From NCBI GenBank assembly GCA_947625575.1, contig CANQOV010000005.1, forward strand, positions 1 through 47,140: DNA of 47,140 nt, in the 5' to 3' direction. Below the pieces are notes generated by a model. The model made no database searches, was not told the DNA's origin, and saw only the letters and a list, made by a program, of their open reading frames with translations. Shown piece by piece: positions 45,771 through 47,140 of the stretch. Both the position numbers and the translations under genes were made by a program. How positions within the stretch are numbered: the first letter of the stretch is position 1; each line of letters begins with the position of its first letter. Source of the DNA: an uncultured Bacilli bacterium. GTDB taxonomy: Bacteria; Bacillota_I; Bacilli_A; RF39; UBA660.

Positions 45771-46978
45771 ACATAATATTTTTTCTTTCCTCTTCTTATG
45801 ATGTTGTATTTTTTTGTTTTATCTAGGATATAGTTTTCATCGTCAATTATTTTACCGTTTACACTGATAGCATTGGAATTTAAAAGTTCTCTTACTTGGC
45901 GTCTTGATTCAATTATTTGGTTATTTACTAATATATCAATAATTGGTGTATCAATTTGTAAAGGGTAAGAAGGCATACCTGTTATGGCTTGTTCTAATTC
46001 ATCATCTGTTAGATTTGCTAAATCTCCTTCAAATAAAGCTTTGGATATTCTTTTGGCTTCTTCGTATGATTCTTGGCCATGGATATCGGTGATTATTTCT
46101 TTAGCTAGTGTTTCTTGGGCTAGACGTTTATATCTTGCTTCATTATGTTCTTTTTCTATTTGTTCTATTTCTTCTTTGGTTAAAAATGTGAATACTTTTA
46201 AATATTCTATTGCCTTGTCATCATCTGTGTTTATTAAATATTGGTATAATTCATATGGCGAGGTTTTATTTTTATCTAACCATAAAGCATTGCCGGTACT
46301 TTTACCAAATTTGTTTCCGTCTTTATCTAAAATTAATGGCATTGTAAAGCCGTATGCTTCTTTATTTAATTTCTTTTTGATTAATTCTATTCCGGTTGTT
46401 ATGTTGCCCCATTGGTCAGAGCCCGCAACTTGCATGGTACAATTTTTGCTTTCAAATAAGTGTAAGAAATCATAACCTTGCATTAGAGTATAAGAAAATT
46501 CAGCGTAAGTTATCCCTGTTTCTAATCTTCTTTTGATGATATCTTTATCAAGCATATAGTTAACATTTATGTATTTTCCTATGTCTCTTAAAAATTCTAG
46601 GTATGAGATATCTTTAGTCCACTCATAGTTATCTACTACTGTGGCAGAAGGCAAAAGCTTTTCTACTTGTTTTTTTATGCCTTTAAAGTTTTCTACCATT
46701 TTTTCTTTGGCTAGTAGTTCTCTTTCCCCATTTGGTCTTGGATCTCCAATTAAAGAAGTTGCTCCTCCCACTAAAAGGATAGGGTGGTGACCATAGTTAG
46801 CTAATCTTTTGGCTGTGACAATTGATGAGTAATGACCAAGGTGCAAGCTATCGGCAGTTGGATCTGTTCCCCAGTAAAATGTTAGCTTTTCATCATTTAA
46901 TTTCTGTTCTAAGTTATCTGTTGCAACGTCTTTTATTAATCCACGCCACATTAAATCTTCATATAGTTTCATAAGCAC
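45758..46978 (-). CDS. tyrS: Tyrosyl-tRNA synthetase
   Basis: GTDPTADSLHLGHYSSI, GSDQWGNITTGIELI, KFGKSTGNALWLD. Confidence 0.95.
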   Translation of the reverse strand: MLMKLYEDLMWRGLIKDVATDNLEQKLNDEKLTFYWGTDPTADSLHLGHYSSIVTAKRLANYGHHPILLVGGATSLIGDPRPNGERELLAKEKMVENFKGIKKQVEKLLPSATVVDNYEWTKDISYLEFLRDIGKYINVNYMLDKDIIKRRLETGITYAEFSYTLMQGYDFLHLFESKNCTMQVAGSDQWGNITTGIELIKKKLNKEAYGFTMPLILDKDGNKFGKSTGNALWLDKNKTSPYELYQYLINTDDDKAIEYLKVFTFLTKEEIEQIEKEHNEARYKRLAQETLAKEIITDIHGQESYEEAKRISKALFEGDLANLTDDELEQAITGMPSYPLQIDTPIIDILVNNQIIESRRQVRELLNSNAISVNGKIIDDENYILDKTKKYNIIRRGKKKYYVIKK

Positions 46979-47140
46979 TCCTTTATTAAAATTATGATTT
47001 TATTCGTTAATACATTGCTAATATATCATAAGAATTATTTTGTGTCAAACGACATATTCCTAATGTTAATCCTTTTTAGAAATGATACCAAGAAATTTTT
47101 TAGAAATGATACCTTTAATATATAATATACATCCGAAAGG

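Noticed and set aside
1-47140. CRISPR array or retron
   Set aside because: No regularly spaced repeats, Cas proteins or reverse transcriptase were seen.

Overview
AT-rich Bacillota chromosome segment from a spore-former: Spo0A lies at the left edge and a cotJB-cotJC spore-coat operon is present. A complete ~33.0 kb siphovirus-type prophage (about 10186-43164) is inserted in it. The left host flank carries spo0A, pgk, frr, tsf, rpsB, rplT, rpmI, infC, lipoproteins and tRNA-His(GTG). The right flank carries cotJB, a single-domain ClpA/B-like AAA+ ATPase and tyrS. The prophage encodes a full HK97-like head/tail module, tail fibres, holin/endolysin, an HNH-terminase packaging module, DnaD/DnaB-type replication genes, a SpoVG-like protein, a Cro/LexA-like switch, a TM2-zinc ribbon-DnaQ exonuclease fusion and a large serine recombinase. 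Main discovery: the prophage splits cotJC. The 5' part (65 codons) is at 43160-43356 and the 3' part at 9816-10190. The junctions share AATTC, and joining them there restores a continuous in-frame 188-codon CotJC. This is the architecture of a skin/SPbeta-like sporulation intervening element, with the serine recombinase next to the junction. A second notable system is a pair of poly-G tracts (G9, G10) inside tiny ORFs (both encoding a GGGC motif) upstream of tail-fibre paralogs, a candidate translational-coupling phase-variation switch. Other observations include related Rho_N/SAP-like C-terminal tails on ribosomal proteins S2 and L20, a canonical A_AAA_AAC -1 frameshift site in the tail chaperone gene, and a second (tyrosine) recombinase in the prophage. 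All product calls come from reading the sequence; no database search was run.
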